DNA of 64,000 nt from assembly GCA_037974665.1 (NCBI GenBank), contig CM075769.1:21106139-21170138 (forward strand). Reading direction: 5' to 3'. The notes beneath the pieces are model-generated. The model was not told the DNA's origin. It saw nothing but the letters and a program-made list of their open reading frames with translations, and made no database searches. The position numbers and the translations under genes are program-made. Below, one piece after another: positions 33,178 to 44,457 of the stretch (its first letter is position 1; each line of letters begins with the position of its first letter). The DNA is from Ehretia macrophylla. Its lineage: Eukaryota > Streptophyta > Magnoliopsida > Boraginales > Ehretiaceae.

Positions 33178-36100
33178 TTGGAACGTTCAGTTCAATCGCT
33201 GCTCACAGAATTTATACATATGGCTCTCCCTTATAACTTATGGGGCACTTCACTCGCTCAATACTTATTCAAAACATCCACTCGTTCTTCACTCGCTAGG
33301 GAAAGAAAAATGATAGATGACTGAAAATCCCACTTAGAGATCACAATTCTAGTAAGAGTAGGAGTTCTCATCCATCATCACCGTCGAAGCCTCGTTTTAC
33401 CTGCCAATTATGGTTGATTCATCAAATTGAAAGCTCCATTAGATTCGGCAACTAAGGACGAGATTACCTGAGTATCGGCTTTGATGTCCCAAATATTCTT
33501 TTTAATAGGGTCACCTTGACCAGGCTCTTCACCGTATAACTTTTACCCGTTCAACTGGAGCACAGCTATACTTTCATAGCTTTCACTAGAATGTCAGTAA
33601 TAGGGGCACTTTTTTTTCATTCCTTATTAAGTCCAAGGACGACCCCTATGTTTTTTCGTGGAGCGTAGAATTTTCCTTAATCGGCGAGAGTATATACAAT
33701 ATATTCCATTGGCAAGAGCATGATTGAGGGCTTTATACTGTAGTCTCTAACTCTTCGGCTCTACCTCCAGCCCCTTCATATTCCATATCCTGCTGCTTCT
33801 TTGCTTGCTTTTCTCGATCAAGCATTCATGTGCTTAGCAAAGAGGTAGTAGCATTTAGGGTGGCAAGAATTTTATTTTTCGGATAAGCCGACGTAGCTAT
33901 TGCTTGTTGTCTGTATGTAGTAGGGCCTGGTCAACTACCCGACCATCTCTTTAGCTCATCTCTTGTCAACGCTAGAACTTTGGAATGTTTAATAAATGAT
34001 GCCATTCCTGACTCACGAAGTGAAGCTCAATCTCTATTCATTAATTCAGCGCTAAGATGTAGAACTGAATCGTATATGGGTCAAGAGATCTTCAATCTAG
34101 AATTCTCTTTTTTATATTGCAATCCTTCTTAGTGAAAAATGACTCTAAATACTATGTAGTGGAATGAATGAACTATGGGGACTCAATAAAAGACATTATC
34201 TAAGACTTAGGAAATGAAACTTCCATTCAACTTCGAGAGGAAATAAGTCTCAACAGGCACTAAGGGGGAAGCTTAGAGACGGAATTCGAATATAAGAATA
34301 GAGGAGTATGTGAAGTAAAAATAACTAACGCAATATAGACCAAGCTTGCTTCCCATTCATTCTTTTATAAGGATGCTCTTCGGTTGGGCAATAGGGCACA
34401 TTGTTCTCACTGCTATAATAGGCGCACTTGCCTAATGAATAAAAACCTTGGTCTGCTTTCATTGGTCTAGTCTGGTCATTACTTATCTCTTTCTTCTCTA
34501 TCGGTGAATTGGGGGAAAGAGTGCACCAATAAGGGGAGGTAAAAAAGCAAGAAATAAGAAAGTAGAATAGTTCACATACGCTAGTCAATCCAGTACGTAC
34601 ATTGCCTTCGTTCTTTCCATTCAATATGTCATCTCATCTGGTAATACGTCCTCCAGCCCTTCCTGCTCATCTGGAAACTCTCGCAAAGTTTCATCCCGCT
34701 TGGATAGCGAAGTGAGTAAAGAACAGATCTGTCTTTATGGTAGGTGCAAGCAATAAAAAGGAATATCATTCCAATTAGTAAAGGAATAGTTCTTCTCTTA
34801 ATGATATATTGAAATATCTATTTTTTCATTCAAGGTTATGGAAATTTAGTCAAGTCTTCTGTCAAGGTAGCATTTGCCTTCCCAAGAATCAATCCCTTTT
34901 GGAATCGGGTAAGACTCCACTCTTAACTGGCAAGGCCCAAGTCCAATAACACTTCCTGTCTTTTTCAAAATCTTCCCCGTAGTAGTAACGACACTTGAGT
35001 TCTTAGTGCTAGGTATAATAAGTACGCCATTTCCAAGCCTTCTTGTCTAAATTAAAGGCATCTCAACAATTTCATTGTCTAAGGCCTCTCTGACCTTGGT
35101 TTAGTATGATTTTACGAGAACTGCTAATGCGGCTGTGGCTGGTTGAGGTACCGTTCTTCTTTCTGATGCAGGAACCCCTTTTTTCGTAAGTGAAAGCACT
35201 AGCACCGTCCGACTCCACTAGTATTATTCATCTATATATGGAACATTCTTAATTTCTCCCCAATGGAATGATCTGGACTCTTGCGAAAGAAAGGACCTTT
35301 AAATCCAACGACTTTGACTGAAAAGCTCCCAATTAGGTCAGTGGTTGGCCGAGTAGCTGAGAGACCAAATAAGCAAAGTAGCTGTTTAGAGCCGAATGAG
35401 CTTTATTTGGGATTCTATAGCCTACGCACCTACCTTTAGGGGATCGAAGTTTGATGAATTTCCAGTGGTTCTTTCCATCGGCATCATTGAACCACATTAG
35501 CAATCCAGAAGAACTGGAAACTCGAAACGACCGATCAAAGGAATTGATCTATTTAGTTCTTTTCTTCTCCTAGTTTATAGCACACCCATGTACAACGACG
35601 CTAAGCGCGCTGCATCTCCTGTCCAAGTAAATAATATATTGTCCAAGTCCTTTCAGCTTGTATCCTTCTTTTACCCTTGGGAATAGAACATCTCTCAACT
35701 TGTAAGTAGTAGAAATTCAAAATGTTGGACTTTGTTACAGGTTTTGGTTGATTAAAGAATCCTCTCGTGTATATTAGTCAAAGATGTGACTTTCACAGGT
35801 TTGATTGCTCTTTGAGTGGTGTGCCTGAGAATGTGATCGATAAATGGGCTTTTGAAACTCGATTTGTCGCAACAAGAGGTATTGTCTCCGCCTTTTCAAG
35901 TGGGGATCATCTCTCAAGTGTTATGATCCTCTATTGTTCCTCGGTAGTGGCCTAAGGCTTAATGCAATTAATGATCTTCTACGCTAAGACTAGTATCTCA
36001 TCCCATCTTTCATCTTATTGCTTCGAGCTATTTTTGGAAAAGTGTAAAAGTATAACCTGTTGCTCCTTGATTTCACATAAACAACTGAGTGCCTTATGCT

Positions 36101-38141
36101 CCTTTTGGTCTTCTCTTTCTGTGTCTATTGATCTCCTGCCCACTCACATTCTCTTTATCGAATCCTTCTAGGCATATAGGACTACTCCTACTTGCTCTTG
36201 GCCTTGGCTGCTTAGAGACATCCCTTTAGTTCATCTTAGAGAATGGAAGACGAAATTCAATTTTCGTCTTATTGTAGGTCGATCATCTGTTCAATCTGGA
36301 ATTCCATCTCTTGTTTACTTTATGGTACCAGTTTAAGTTCCTTTGTTCAAATCAATATCTATGTCAGGCTTCCCTTTCTAAAGAAGTTTTTATATATTGC
36401 GAGAAGTTCCTCCAACCGCTGACTTTCTCTTTGGCAGTAACGAAAATGAATCTGGGTCTTGATAGTGAGAAGAAGTCAATACAGGCTCTGGTGAATTAGT
36501 CAAATCGAGTCGTCTACCCTACTGTAAAATTCCACAAGATTTGTTAATGATTCCCACTTTCCTAAATCTTCCTGAAAAGGGATTGCGAAAGCCCTGTCTC
36601 CTATTGGCGGAGAAGTAAAATCAGAATTAGAATTCAAATTTTTGACCATGCCTCAGATCGGAATACAGAACATAGTCACTTACTGCATGAGCACCTTGTT
36701 GGAGAAGATGCAGATCCTGAACTACTAAGCTCAACGGATCCTTCCCACACATTCTAGGGTTTTAGTGCAAAGTTGATATTAAGCTTGTGTTTATGCTACC
36801 TAATGGTTCTAGAGGTACTATTGAACATAGAATAATGTTTGAATGCGATTAGTTTGATTGAAGATTGAGTATTTGGGTGAATTTGGCTAAATTTACAAAG
36901 GGGTTTTAGGTAAAACATGAATCCAGGTGAAAACAAACGACATGTCTAGTGTTTATGGGGTGAGATAGTGCTTAAAATGCTTTTATGGGGCTAAATTGAA
37001 GTTTGGTTTAGGTACTTGTAGTTCAAACATGCTAAGAGGCAAATCGGGGTTTTTGGGTAGACGCGTGTTAAAGTGTGTTTTTGTGGGTTTTAGTTGTGCC
37101 ATAAAGTGTCTAGAAATGAGTGGTAAAGTTGGTTTGTACGTCTCGAGTCTCAATTGGAGAAAGTAGCTTGAGAAAGTTGGGGAAATAAATAGTATTTTAG
37201 TGAATTGATGGTTAAATACTCATTCGATGCTTGTAGTAGGTGCCATAGGTGTATAAAAGGCTAATTTGATGTTTGGAATGGTTAGAATATGACTAGGATT
37301 TGGAATGAGTTGATTTGGTTTAAAGGGCATTTTTAGTTATATTGGCCGTAAAGATGTGATGATGCTTTGGATAGCTTAGTTGTGGTCTGTAAGTGAATGT
37401 GAAGTAGATAGAATGCCTTTAGTGTGTTTTCATGATTATTTGGCAAGTTTTGAAATTGAGGTGTAAAGGGGTTTTGAGGTGGAAAAGGTTAAAGTTGAAT
37501 GTTCATAGGTTAAAAGGAATTCATAGAGTATTCTTAGGATGATTAATGAATAGATAGTGGTTTGTGTGGCTTTGGTTTGGTATAAGCTTGAATTAAACTA
37601 AAGGGGCTACTTAGGGTTTAGTGCTAGCCATGGGTTGAAGTGAGGTTTCACGTGGTTGAGAGGGGTGTTAAGGTGTTTGGAGGTGATTGGTGTGGTTAAA
37701 TTGAGGATTTGCTGCCTTAGGTGTTGGTGTGTTACTTGTATGATATTTTTATGTTAATATCTAATGTCTTGTTGATTGCTTGATATTAAGTGTTTAATTA
37801 TGTTGTATTCATTTCTAAATTTATAAATCTTATGTGATTTGCTAGCTTTGGTACAAATAGGAACGAATACGAGTGTTCGTGGCTTTTGAGGTGAGGGATG
37901 CATTTATAATAAATGGTGCTATAATGAATGGAGGATGTGTGCTACAATGTCTTCTAAGTGTATATATATGTATTCTAGTCGTATTATAATTTGTTAGTTA
38001 AAGTTGCATATAGTTACATAAAGAAAATGAATTGAATAGCTATTAATAAAGTTATAGTCTACTTGAATTTCTGATATATTGTCGAATTATCATGCTTGTG
38101 TTGTTATGTGTCCATTTATGTGTTAGTGTATTATATGGTTA

Positions 38142-38205
38142 TCTCGTGGGTTCTCGTATCACCTTGTAAATCCTCGTGGGTTCTCGTGTTACCTTGTGAA
38201 TTCTC
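38142..38205 (+). repeat. 29-30 bp tandem repeat in F2
   Basis: Units beginning TCTCGTGGGTTCTCGT and TCCTCGTGGGTTCTCGT, each followed by a CACCTTGT/TACCTTGT spacer: two full copies and a part. Confidence 0.7.
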
Positions 38206-38539
38206 GTGTCTGTGTCGGGTTGCGCAACGTTTTAGGCATGGTAGGCAGTTCAACTCTGGGCAGCGTCAGGCTGTCGGTCTAGCTCGGCTACCATGGTTCC
38301 TAATCCCTCTCGCTAGGGCATACTCTTCTACCCCAAGGGGTTTGGCCACCTCGTTAGGACATATAGATCTACCCTGGGAGAGTAGAGTCGTATATCTTGC
38401 TCATGCTCATGGTCGATAATTCTCGCTGAGGCATAATCTCCTACCCTAGAGGTTTGTTCATCTCGTGGGGCATAAAGATCTACCTCAGGAGAGCTACTCG
38501 TGTTTGCACCTCGTTATAAGTGATAACTAGCTCGTATAC

Positions 38540-38715
38540 ATGAATATCTTGTCATATATGCTCCTCGTATACCTGAATGTTATCTAGTCTCATACTTGTA
38601 TGGTACCTCATCTCAGGTGCTTGTATGCTATCTAGTCTCGCGTGCTTGTGTGTTACCCAGATTCGTATGCTTGCATGTTTCCTAGTATCGTGATCTCGTG
38701 CATTACTTAGTTTAC
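38540..38715 (+). repeat. About 25 bp degenerate tandem repeat in F2
   Basis: Roughly seven units of the form CTCGTATGCTTGTATGNTACCTAGT. The unit is diverged and copy ends are blurred. It replaces the usual LTR middle block. Confidence 0.6.
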
Positions 38716-39665
38716 TGCTTCCAATGTTTATACAACTATTCTTTAATTGCTTGATAGACTTGTCTTTAATTGCTCGTACACTTGATGTTACTTCATATAG
38801 CTTGTTTAACTGTGTAGTTGCGTATTGGTCTTGAAATGTTACCATCATATGTTTTGTATTTGTGTATTATCCAGCTTTGTCGGCATCCTATGTCATCTTG
38901 AAATTGTTATGTAAATGCTATCATATAGTAGTTAAAGGGTATTATTTAGCTTATAGAATAAGTATTAAATTGTTATATTCAAATACGTGAATAGTTGTTA
39001 CATTGCACGAAAATCTTTTCAAAACCTCCCCGTTTATTGTTCCCTCCCTCACTGGGCATACGTGTTTTGTTTGCTCACCCTCGTTTCTAACAATTTCAGG
39101 TTTGATGTCTTCGGGAAAGATAAGGAGAAAACTCGAGAGTTACTGTGATTGGATGTGCTAGCCTCCATTGTCTGTACATGTGTTTTTGTGCGATCTAGTT
39201 AAGTGGTTTGATTTATGACTAGTTGACTTGTAAGACTAGATAGTCGTGAATGGTTTGTAATAACTTGGTGAGTTGTTTTATTGCCTATTGGACTTACATG
39301 CTTGTCTGGGTTGTTGAAGGTTGTTTGGTGGACTTAATAAATGAGAAAGTTGAATAGATGGGGTTAGAGTGGTATGATAACCAATCTTATGACTTGGAGT
39401 TTTAATAGCTTATGCAATGCATGCTTGTTTGTGAATTTTTACTAAGTATTAAGGCTTGGATGGCCTTAAGGAGTTGAAGAATGTTGTGGTTTTGGAGGGT
39501 GGGAATGATTGAGGATGTTGGATTTTGATTTTGTGGGCTTATTTACTGTGTGCAGGTCTTGGATAGTCCTAGGAACATGGGAGATTCTGTCTATTTTTCC
39601 TCTTTTTTCGTGACTTGGGTATTGGGATCGGGAGCTTCAGTCTCGAGAAGGATCGGGGTGTTACA

Positions 39666-40819
39666 TAAACCACCCTAAGGGTAACCCAAAAGACATTCAA
39701 AACAAGCCCAAGAATACCATACAAGTCAGCTAAAAAAATCAGCCAACAAACCACTCAACCTTTCTCCATTTTTTTATTATGACTTCACTAATCTATGCTA
39801 CACAAGTACACTCAAGCATCTACAACTCATATACAAGGAATGAAACACAAATTAAACACAAACTTTAACTAAAAACTCAATGAACAACATAAATAATAAA
39901 ACTATAACAATCTACCGTTTAAATTAGCCAAAATCAATTATGTTAGTCTATAACACCTTTCTAACAATAATTACAAGCTAATATAGCAATATAACAACTA
40001 TAAATGCAATTTCAAATCTTTGGTATAAACTTTAATTTTAAGATCTAGTTTTTCCCTCACCTTTGATGCAAACTAAGGCTAGAAATAGGTAGAACACAAG
40101 TTGAAGAAGCAAAATAAAGTTTTGAATGGCTTCAATTGACTTTGAATCAAGTATTTTTCTTCAAAAATGTCTTGAAAACCTAGAAAATACTATTCCTTTT
40201 TCTTCCCCAAAGTCACGGCTATGTGTGTGTATGTGTTTGTGGTGTTTTGCACTTTGTATTGTATGCATATATTGTATAATGCAAGGTCAAAGCAAGACTA
40301 AAAGTTAAAGTTGGCTAAAATTTATTTTAAAAGACAAAAGACTATGTTATCCTTCATTTTTGTTCTATTTTTCAAGCATGCCATCCTAGGACTATTTTAA
40401 GATGACAAAATATTTATTTATAATATATACTAGGTCAACAAAAGTCAACGCAAGAGTTGGTTTTAGCTGAAATTACTATTTGGCTTTAAAACGTTACTTT
40501 TTCGTACGAAACGTCTACTTTAAATTCTTAATTTGTTTCATAATCAATTTTTATTAAATCACGGGTCAATTAATAATTGAGGTCTAGTTTTTAAAACATT
40601 TAAAAGACCAATTTCAAAAATTTAGCGGAAGAGTCCTCAAATGCTATTTAAGGCACTTTCAATGAAATTTTCACAAAAAATCTTTATGAAAATTTTATGA
40701 ATGCACATATATCATGTAATAGGATTAGTAATCACATAAATTACACATATATTAATTCAAATAGCATATAAACAAGTCAAAATACGTAATTGCACATAAA
40801 GAAAATTCGGGGTCTCACA
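39666..40819 (-). repeat. 3' LTR of RT3 (first 1.15 kb only)
   Basis: On the minus strand starts TGTGAGACCCCG at 40819, next to a polypurine tract. It resembles the start of the RT2 LTR, with the donor-like GCATCAAAG/GTGAGG at 40058-40068. It is cut at 39666, where it meets the end of F2. Confidence 0.75.
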
Positions 40820-41772
40820 TCCTCTTCCTCTTAAAACAATTGCGCCCTCGTAATTCTTACTTTCATCATGAGCCCAAAGATGAACAACATAGGATCTGGT
40901 CTGAACACGAGGCTCTGGAGGTACGATATCTACCGATCTACTCTGATTACCCTTGACTGCTGACCGCTCCTGACCACTCTTAAACTTTGGGCACTTTTTT
41001 GCCCTTTGCTGATTGCTGCCGTACCCTATGCACCTGCCAGACTTTTTCCAACAGTTGGTCTCCATATGGCCCCTCTTGTTGTAAAAGGCACAAAGTGGAA
41101 CATTAAAAGCAGCATTGCCTCCTGTAGAGCTCTGAACTGACAAAGCAACTGAACCACCCTGCTGGAACCTCTTACTAGCTGGTCTACTTTGGCCATGAGT
41201 CTGGGTCTGCCCTAATTGTGTCCTCACAGATTCCTGCCTATACTGCCTCTGTTGCTGACTGGGAATGGGCTCTATCTGACTTGGAGGCTGGAAAGACTGT
41301 TGCTGATCATCTGACTGGATGTGGGGCTAATAATACCTCTGCTGGCCCTGGGATAAGAAAGATCGCTGCTGACTCTGGCTCTGAGGCTGAAACGGCCTCT
41401 TGTTCAGTTGACTAGACTCGACCCGATCTAACTTCCTCTTTTCAAGTCTAGAAGCAGCATTAAAAGCCGTAGTGTAGTTGTCGAACTCTAACAAAGCCAT
41501 AAGATCTTGGAGCTGTAGTCTTAATCCCCGAATGAACCTCCGGGTCCACCTCTCATGATCCTGCACAAACTCCGGTGCATAACGGGACAACCTGTTAAAG
41601 TTGGTCTCGTACTGAGCTACAATAGTGTTACCCTGCGTGAGGGAAATGAACTCCTCATCTCTGCGCTCCCGTGTAATCTTTAGGACATAAATAGCTCTGA
41701 ACTCCCAAAGAAAGTTGGCCCATAGGTAAGGAATTTCTTGGGCCTCCCACCTCAATCTCACCATGCGCCACC
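40820..41772 (-). pseudogene. gag of RT3, decayed, gag-only element
   Basis: Minus-strand capsid with FISLTQGNTIVAQYETNF, LSRYAPEFV, RFIRGLRLQLQDLM and a Gln/Ser-rich linker, then two zinc knuckles after a frame change near 41230-41330. The first reads CAFYNKRGHMETNC and the second CIGYGSNQQRAKKC: in both the second Cys is Tyr (one G->A each), and the second also has His to Gln. Gag is followed within about 100 bases by the polypurine tract (TTTTAAGAGGAAGAGGA, 40820-40836) and the 3' LTR, so there is no room for pol. The gag N-terminus is cut off by RT4. Confidence 0.78.
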
Positions 41773-42967
41773 TATAACGCCCCGACCCAACCTGAAAGAG
41801 ATTAAGTCTGAGCATAACAGAAAATCAGATAGAGTCTCCTCTATTTCTCAGACATTATTGTTCTTTACCTGCACAATAAATGTTCACAAACCTATCCAAC
41901 CTATCCAACACAATGCATCAATTACCAACAGCCAACATTGTTAGCCAACAATACATATCCCAACCTTCCATATAATACCACAACTAACCACAAGTGACTT
42001 AACCAACTACTATTTACAACATTATAACTAGTTAACATTGGTTATTCTTACAATCCAAGACTTAACCTATCGACATGCAGTCATAGGCAGAAAAAACAAA
42101 ATTGACTGCATACAATACTTGTATATGTGTTTAACTTAGCCCTAAAAATAGATTACCAACTATATATACATTAAGACTAAGTTAAATCTATATGCAAGTA
42201 CATAACATACTTCTATTGTATTTGCTTCAAAGACATATAAATCACTTTGATTTCATAGCATCACAATTACAGTGAACATTTTCAGATTTGATCCAAGCAA
42301 GCAAGTCCCGTTCAAAGTAAACAGAAATCGGCTTCATTACATGCAGGCATATTCTCATCAACCTATTGAGCACAATCAGATTCATTTTCACCTGAAAGGG
42401 GGAACATAAAATGGGATGATCTTACAACAACTTAAGCTCAGCAATGGGGGAACATAGGGAGGGTTTTCAAAATCATTTTCTCTTTTAAAAGCCTGTTAAA
42501 AAACCTGTAAATGCAATGCACATAACAGTCTCAGTTAGTAACATATCGCATCATTTTGTAATAAGCCTTTAACACATATTTAAGGGTAGGAATACGCTTA
42601 AGCTGATGTAACGCGTCGCATCGCATGAGATGGCTGGCCAAATGGTTCATCAAATCCCTTATGTCTCTTAACACGGGGTATTCCGGATATACCCTAATCC
42701 TACTACCCACTCTCCCAGGGTAGTAAAGTTCCCTAGCGAGAAGGAAATTGGTAACCATGGTAGCCGAGCTAGACTAGTAAGCCCGATGCCGCCCGGAGTT
42801 TCTCGATACTATCATGCCAGAAGTAGGTTGCAACCTCTCTAATAACACATTAGATTATGCAATGCATGTTAACCACATAACATGTCGTGTAACACATAGG
42901 TAATCACATCACACAATGCATCACAACACTTTTAGTCTCAACACATAGCTAGAGGTGGCATTTGGGC

Positions 42968-43155
42968 CAGCCCGGCAGAGCCCGGCACGACTCGACCGAA
43001 TTGTGTGTCTAGAAAATTAAGCCCGGCTCGGCACATATGTTTGGTGTACCGAGCTGAGCTGGGCTCAATTTTTAGAATATAGAACCCATCTTAGCCTACG
43101 AGCCCACTATCACGAGTCGCGAGCTGAGCTGGGCTGGGTTGGGCTAGCCCATATA
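42968..43155. repeat. Left subterminal repeats of hAT1
   Basis: CCGGC/GAGCTGGGCT-type motifs repeated irregularly next to the left terminal repeat, followed by an AT-rich ATATACATAT stretch. Subterminal motifs of hAT elements bind transposase. Confidence 0.65.
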
Positions 43156-43390
43156 CATATATACATATATATTAAAATTTAAACTTAATTTTTTTAAGAA
43201 AAGTTAATTTAACTATTAACGAAATAGTACACAAGTTGATTGATAATATTAATTATTAACTTAAACGATAAAATACAATACAACATAACAAACTATAAAT
43301 TAATGACATATAAGTACATTAATGATATAAATATAAAAATAAAACATTACATAAATGCTTGAAAAAAGCTAGTGAAAAGTTCTTCATTTG

Positions 43391-43669
43391 TTATGCTCCT
43401 TGTAAGCCCAAGGCAGCTGGTGGTGGTGGTGGTGGTGGTGGGCTTGGCAGTGGCAGTGATTTAATAACCACTTCAGTATTAAAATGATTTATGACATTTG
43501 GTTGTTGAGATATAAGGTGTCTCATAAGCGTCCCAATTCCAAGTTCACGTCGAAATATATATTGACGTTGGCAATAATTACAAATCGCATATCCTTGTTC
43601 TTTAAAGTACATAAAATGATTCCAAACCTGTGACGAATGTAATCGTCGTGGAATATTTTCTTCTCCCAT
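43391..43669 (-). CDS. Second BED-type zinc-finger frame within hAT1
   Basis: 92 codons, uninterrupted, MGEENIPRRL... The sequence SQVWNHF, AICNYCQRQYIF, ELGIGTLMRHL matches the BED finger of the main transposase (SDVWKFC, ATCNICQKEFSL, KFGTGTLKRHL), but the last His pair is not complete. The C-terminus has eight Pro in a row, encoded by a GGT/CCA-type trinucleotide run. It lies downstream of the transposase on the same strand, about 0.8 kb away. It could be a DNA-binding accessory protein, a captured BED exon from a related hAT, or a leftover of a nested element. Confidence 0.45.
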   Translation of the reverse strand: MGEENIPRRLHSSQVWNHFMYFKEQGYAICNYCQRQYIFRRELGIGTLMRHLISQQPNVINHFNTEVVIKSLPLPSPPPPPPPPAALGLQGA

Positions 43670-44457
43670 GAACTTAATTATAACGCTGAAATTATAACTA
43701 AAATATTTTTTTTAAAAATATAATAATAATTTAATCTCTCAATAAAAACACACGGACAGACATACTCATTTAGATCTAGTAACTTTCCATGTTTTATAGA
43801 GGGAGTGAGAGGTTGGGACGTCTAATCCCTATAATTATAATAATGTTTGCTTTATAATATAATATATTAAATATACAAATACTTTGATGTAAAGCTAAAG
43901 CAAGTCTTGGCATCTTGTTTTTGGTCAAAAGTCATCTTGGTAGTTGAGACGTGAGACCTCTAAGTTTATTTATTTATTTATTTTTACTCAGTAAGTAAAA
44001 AAGTGTCATTTTTCAAGTTTTCTTAAATTATAATTTTTATTTTTTAAAAATTTAATTTTTATAAAAAATTAGAAATAAGAAATTTAATATAATATAAATT
44101 TATTTAAGTATAGATTAACTAATATATAGTCATTTTATAGAAAGTTAACTTCAAAGTAAGTGTACATTTTATTTTCTCATAAGGTGAACTTCAAGATGTA
44201 AAAATGAAATTTTTGAATAAAAAAAAAAAAAAAGATAAAAACAAATTTCTGAATAATGCCTCAAATTTTATTCACTTAATTTGATAATTGCAACATAAAT
44301 TACATAATACCTCGTTCTTTTATTCACTAACTTAATAATCACAACTTACAATTAAGTTAAAAATAAAAAATACATGTAAAGAAAAAAAAAGTTATTTTTC
44401 TAAAATAAACTAAATCTTCTATAACTTCGATCTTCCATTTTGATTTGTCAACATTGA
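43670..44457. other. AT-rich spacer in hAT1
   Basis: Long A/T runs (for example A14 near 44220), no recognisable gene. Confidence 0.6.

Larger units (their letters stand above)
31120..36750. other. Mitochondrial DNA insert (NUMT), part 4
   Basis: Longest uninterrupted mitochondrial stretch, containing a 164-codon reading frame, a group II domain-V-like hairpin, decayed ccmC and a tRNA-like element. The remaining parts, 31120-31565 and 33178-36750, have mitochondrial-spacer texture and no recognised gene. Short frames at 34325-34624, 35767-35955 and 35962-36171 show no family features. The right end, near 36750, is a junction with truncated LTR F2. Confidence 0.75.
36750..39665 (+). repeat. 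F2, 5'-truncated LTR
   Basis: Starts abruptly after the mitochondrial DNA with sequence homologous to the interior of the RT1 LTR (AGGGTTTTAGTG) and ends with a proper LTR terminus GATCGGGGTGTTACA. About 2.9 kb remain. It holds the palindrome in altered form (GGTTGCGCAACG, 38218-38229), the CTCACTGGGCATACG block near 39050, a TTTCAGG acceptor-like site at about 39095-39101, and two internal tandem arrays. There is no coding sequence. Confidence 0.75.

Noticed and set aside
13600-36750. The whole window as a mitochondrial genome piece
   Set aside because: Mitochondrial genes are broken by stops and a frameshift that editing cannot repair, and intact LTR and hAT elements with target duplications interrupt them; nuclear location fits better.
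38142-38715. CRISPR-like array
   Set aside because: Units are adjacent and degenerate with no unique spacers; a plain tandem repeat in an LTR.
41218-41415. Plus-strand frame over RT3 gag
   Set aside because: Antisense to a recognisable gag; Gln/Ser linker seen backwards.
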